A model generated the notes under the pieces. That model had not been told where the DNA came from. It worked only from the letters and a program-made list of their open reading frames with translations, and ran no database searches. The position numbers and the translations under genes are program-made. From contig JAJRVB010000133.1 in NCBI GenBank assembly GCA_024277515.1, positions 1-7,239 on the forward strand: a DNA stretch of 7,239 nt, written 5' to 3'. Shown piece after piece: positions 6,873 to 7,239 of this stretch (position 1 is the stretch's first letter; every line of letters begins with the position of its first letter). The DNA is from Nitrospirota bacterium. GTDB taxonomy: Bacteria; Nitrospirota; Thermodesulfovibrionia; UBA6902.

Positions 6873-6900
6873 ATTATAGCAGTGAGCTGCCACAGGTCAA
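6873..6900 (-). promoter_or_regulatory. sigma-70-type promoter of the opp operon
   Basis: The minus strand has TTGACC (6895-6900), a 16-nt spacer and a perfect TATAAT (6873-6878). Start of transcription is expected near 6866-6868, only about 13-15 nt before the ATG at 6853. The GGAG ribosome-binding site (6863-6866) would then sit at the very 5' end of the mRNA. The two boxes and their position directly upstream of the first gene make this the best promoter in the window. Confidence 0.75.
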
Positions 6901-6917
6901 GTTTTTTGAGAGCTGCC
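6884..6917 (-). repeat. direct repeat GGCAGCTC around the operon -35 box, possible operator
   Basis: On the minus strand GGCAGCTC occurs exactly twice, at 6917-6910 and 6891-6884, with starts 26 nt apart. One copy lies just upstream of the -35 box and the other between -35 and -10. GCAGCTC appears a third time, on the plus strand, at 7042-7048 in the same intergenic region. This placement suits a regulator-binding site, but no known regulator motif was recognised. Confidence 0.4.
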
Positions 6918-6922
6918 TTATT

Positions 6923-6958
6923 GTGTGAAACTCCGGACAGGGACGTATTTCTTCACAC
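6923..6958. repeat. inverted repeat GTGTGAA-N22-TTCACAC
   Basis: Seven-base arms at 6923-6929 and 6952-6958 are perfect reverse complements around a 22-nt centre that includes GGACAGGGACGTATTT. It lies about 23 nt upstream of the operon -35 box. It could be a regulator site or a remnant of a dispersed palindromic (REP-like) element. It has no T-tract and does not look like a terminator. Confidence 0.45.
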
Positions 6959-7107
6959 TCATAATGGAACACCAAAGCCACCCACTAAATTTCAACTGAC
7001 AAAAAATGTCACTCAAGACAAATTATTGACTGCCTGCTTGTGCAGCTCAGGATACGCCCAATACGCAACTCATTGAATTTACTGCTGATTATCACTTCGA
7101 AACTTAC

Positions 7108-7123
7108 TGGCATAAATTCTGCT
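7108..7123 (+). promoter_or_regulatory. candidate sigma-54 (-24/-12) promoter
   Basis: The plus strand reads TGGCATAAATTCTGCT. It has GG and GC separated by exactly 10 nt, TGGCA for the -24 element and CTGCT for the -12 element, against consensus TGGCACG-N4-TTGCW. A start near 7134 would give a leader of about 100 nt for the gene beginning at the right edge. The two Cs expected at -12 and -24 edges are not both kept, so this is a candidate only. Confidence 0.4.
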
Positions 7124-7181
7124 TACAGTTCATGTCAAAGAGCTTTACTACTAATAAATTTGAAAGGGGGAAGAAAAGACA

Positions 7182-7209
7182 ATTCAAGATTCAAAATTCA
7201 AGATTCAAG
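7182..7209 (+). repeat. four-unit ATTCAAR 7-bp repeat array in a 5' leader
   Basis: Four gapless units, ATTCAAG, ATTCAAA, ATTCAAG and ATTCAAG, start at 7182, 7189, 7196 and 7203. They end 17 nt before the ribosome-binding site of the right-hand gene. The unit is the same as in the oppD array and in the same sense relative to the gene it precedes. Confidence 0.9.
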
Positions 7210-7226
7210 ACTGACTCAAAAAAACT

Positions 7227-7239
7227 AAAGGAGGAACAT
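7227..7239 (+). promoter_or_regulatory. ribosome-binding site and probable start of a plus-strand gene
   Basis: AAAGGAGG (7227-7234) is a near-perfect Shine-Dalgarno sequence. The window ends in AT at 7238-7239, which would be an ATG if the next base is G. The gap from GGAGG to that ATG would be only 3 nt, short of the usual 5-9, so the true start may lie a few bases further right. Nothing can be said about the product. Confidence 0.6.

Larger units (their letters stand above)
6854..7239. other. divergent intergenic region
   Basis: This stretch of about 386 nt separates the leftward opp operon from a gene that apparently starts at the right edge. From left to right it holds the operon promoter, the GCAGCTC repeats, an inverted repeat, a GCAGCTC copy in the other orientation, a sigma-54-like promoter, a 7-bp repeat array and a strong ribosome-binding site. 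Short open frames here lack family resemblance, and one is partly repeat-encoded, so none is called as a gene. Confidence 0.6.

Noticed and set aside
7040..7228. 62-codon plus-strand open frame near the right edge
   Set aside because: It has no good ribosome-binding site, its last third is encoded by the ATTCAAR array, and it runs into the Shine-Dalgarno region of the next gene.

Overview
The window carries a complete bacterial ABC importer operon of the oligopeptide/dipeptide (Opp/Dpp) family. All five genes are on the minus strand, in the transcription order substrate-binding protein (6853-4709), OppB-type permease (4701-3742), OppC-type permease (3713-2553), OppD-type ATPase (2556-1465) and OppF-type ATPase (1451-441). 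The genes are tightly packed: gaps of 7, 28 and 13 nt and one 4-nt ATGA overlap. They very likely form one transcription unit fired from a strong sigma-70-type promoter at 6873-6900. The binding protein would capture peptide (or a peptide-like ligand) outside the inner membrane, the two permeases form the channel, and the two ATPases power uptake.

Downstream of the operon, on the same strand, lies tRNA-Thr(UGU) at 201-126. After an 89-nt spacer comes the 5' half of tRNA-Tyr (36-1), cut by the window edge. The order tRNA-Thr(UGU), tRNA-Tyr matches the widely conserved bacterial block Thr-Tyr-Gly-Thr-tuf, so tRNA-Gly, tRNA-Thr(GGU) and tuf probably lie just outside the left edge. The 202-440 gap holds candidate tRNA promoters but no convincing terminator hairpin for the operon.

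The right end (6854-7239) is a divergent intergenic region. It contains the operon promoter, repeated GCAGCTC words, an inverted repeat, a sigma-54-like promoter facing right, and a short array of 7-bp repeats. It ends with an AAAGGAGG ribosome-binding site and probably the first two bases of a plus-strand start codon.

The most unusual signal is a degenerate 7-bp repeat found at three separate places: an inverted array in the tRNA-Thr/tRNA-Tyr spacer, seven units inside the first codons of oppD, and four units in the leader of the right-hand gene. Other oddities are an extra roughly 67-residue segment with two added hydrophobic stretches in OppC, a roughly 150-residue insertion with a calcium-loop-like motif in the binding protein, and identically spaced four-cysteine sets in both ATPases.

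The organism is a Gram-negative-type bacterium of moderate GC content. The general look (Opp protein style, short tandem intergenic repeats, possible sigma-54 use) would suit Desulfobacterota or Nitrospirota, but nothing in the window proves the lineage.
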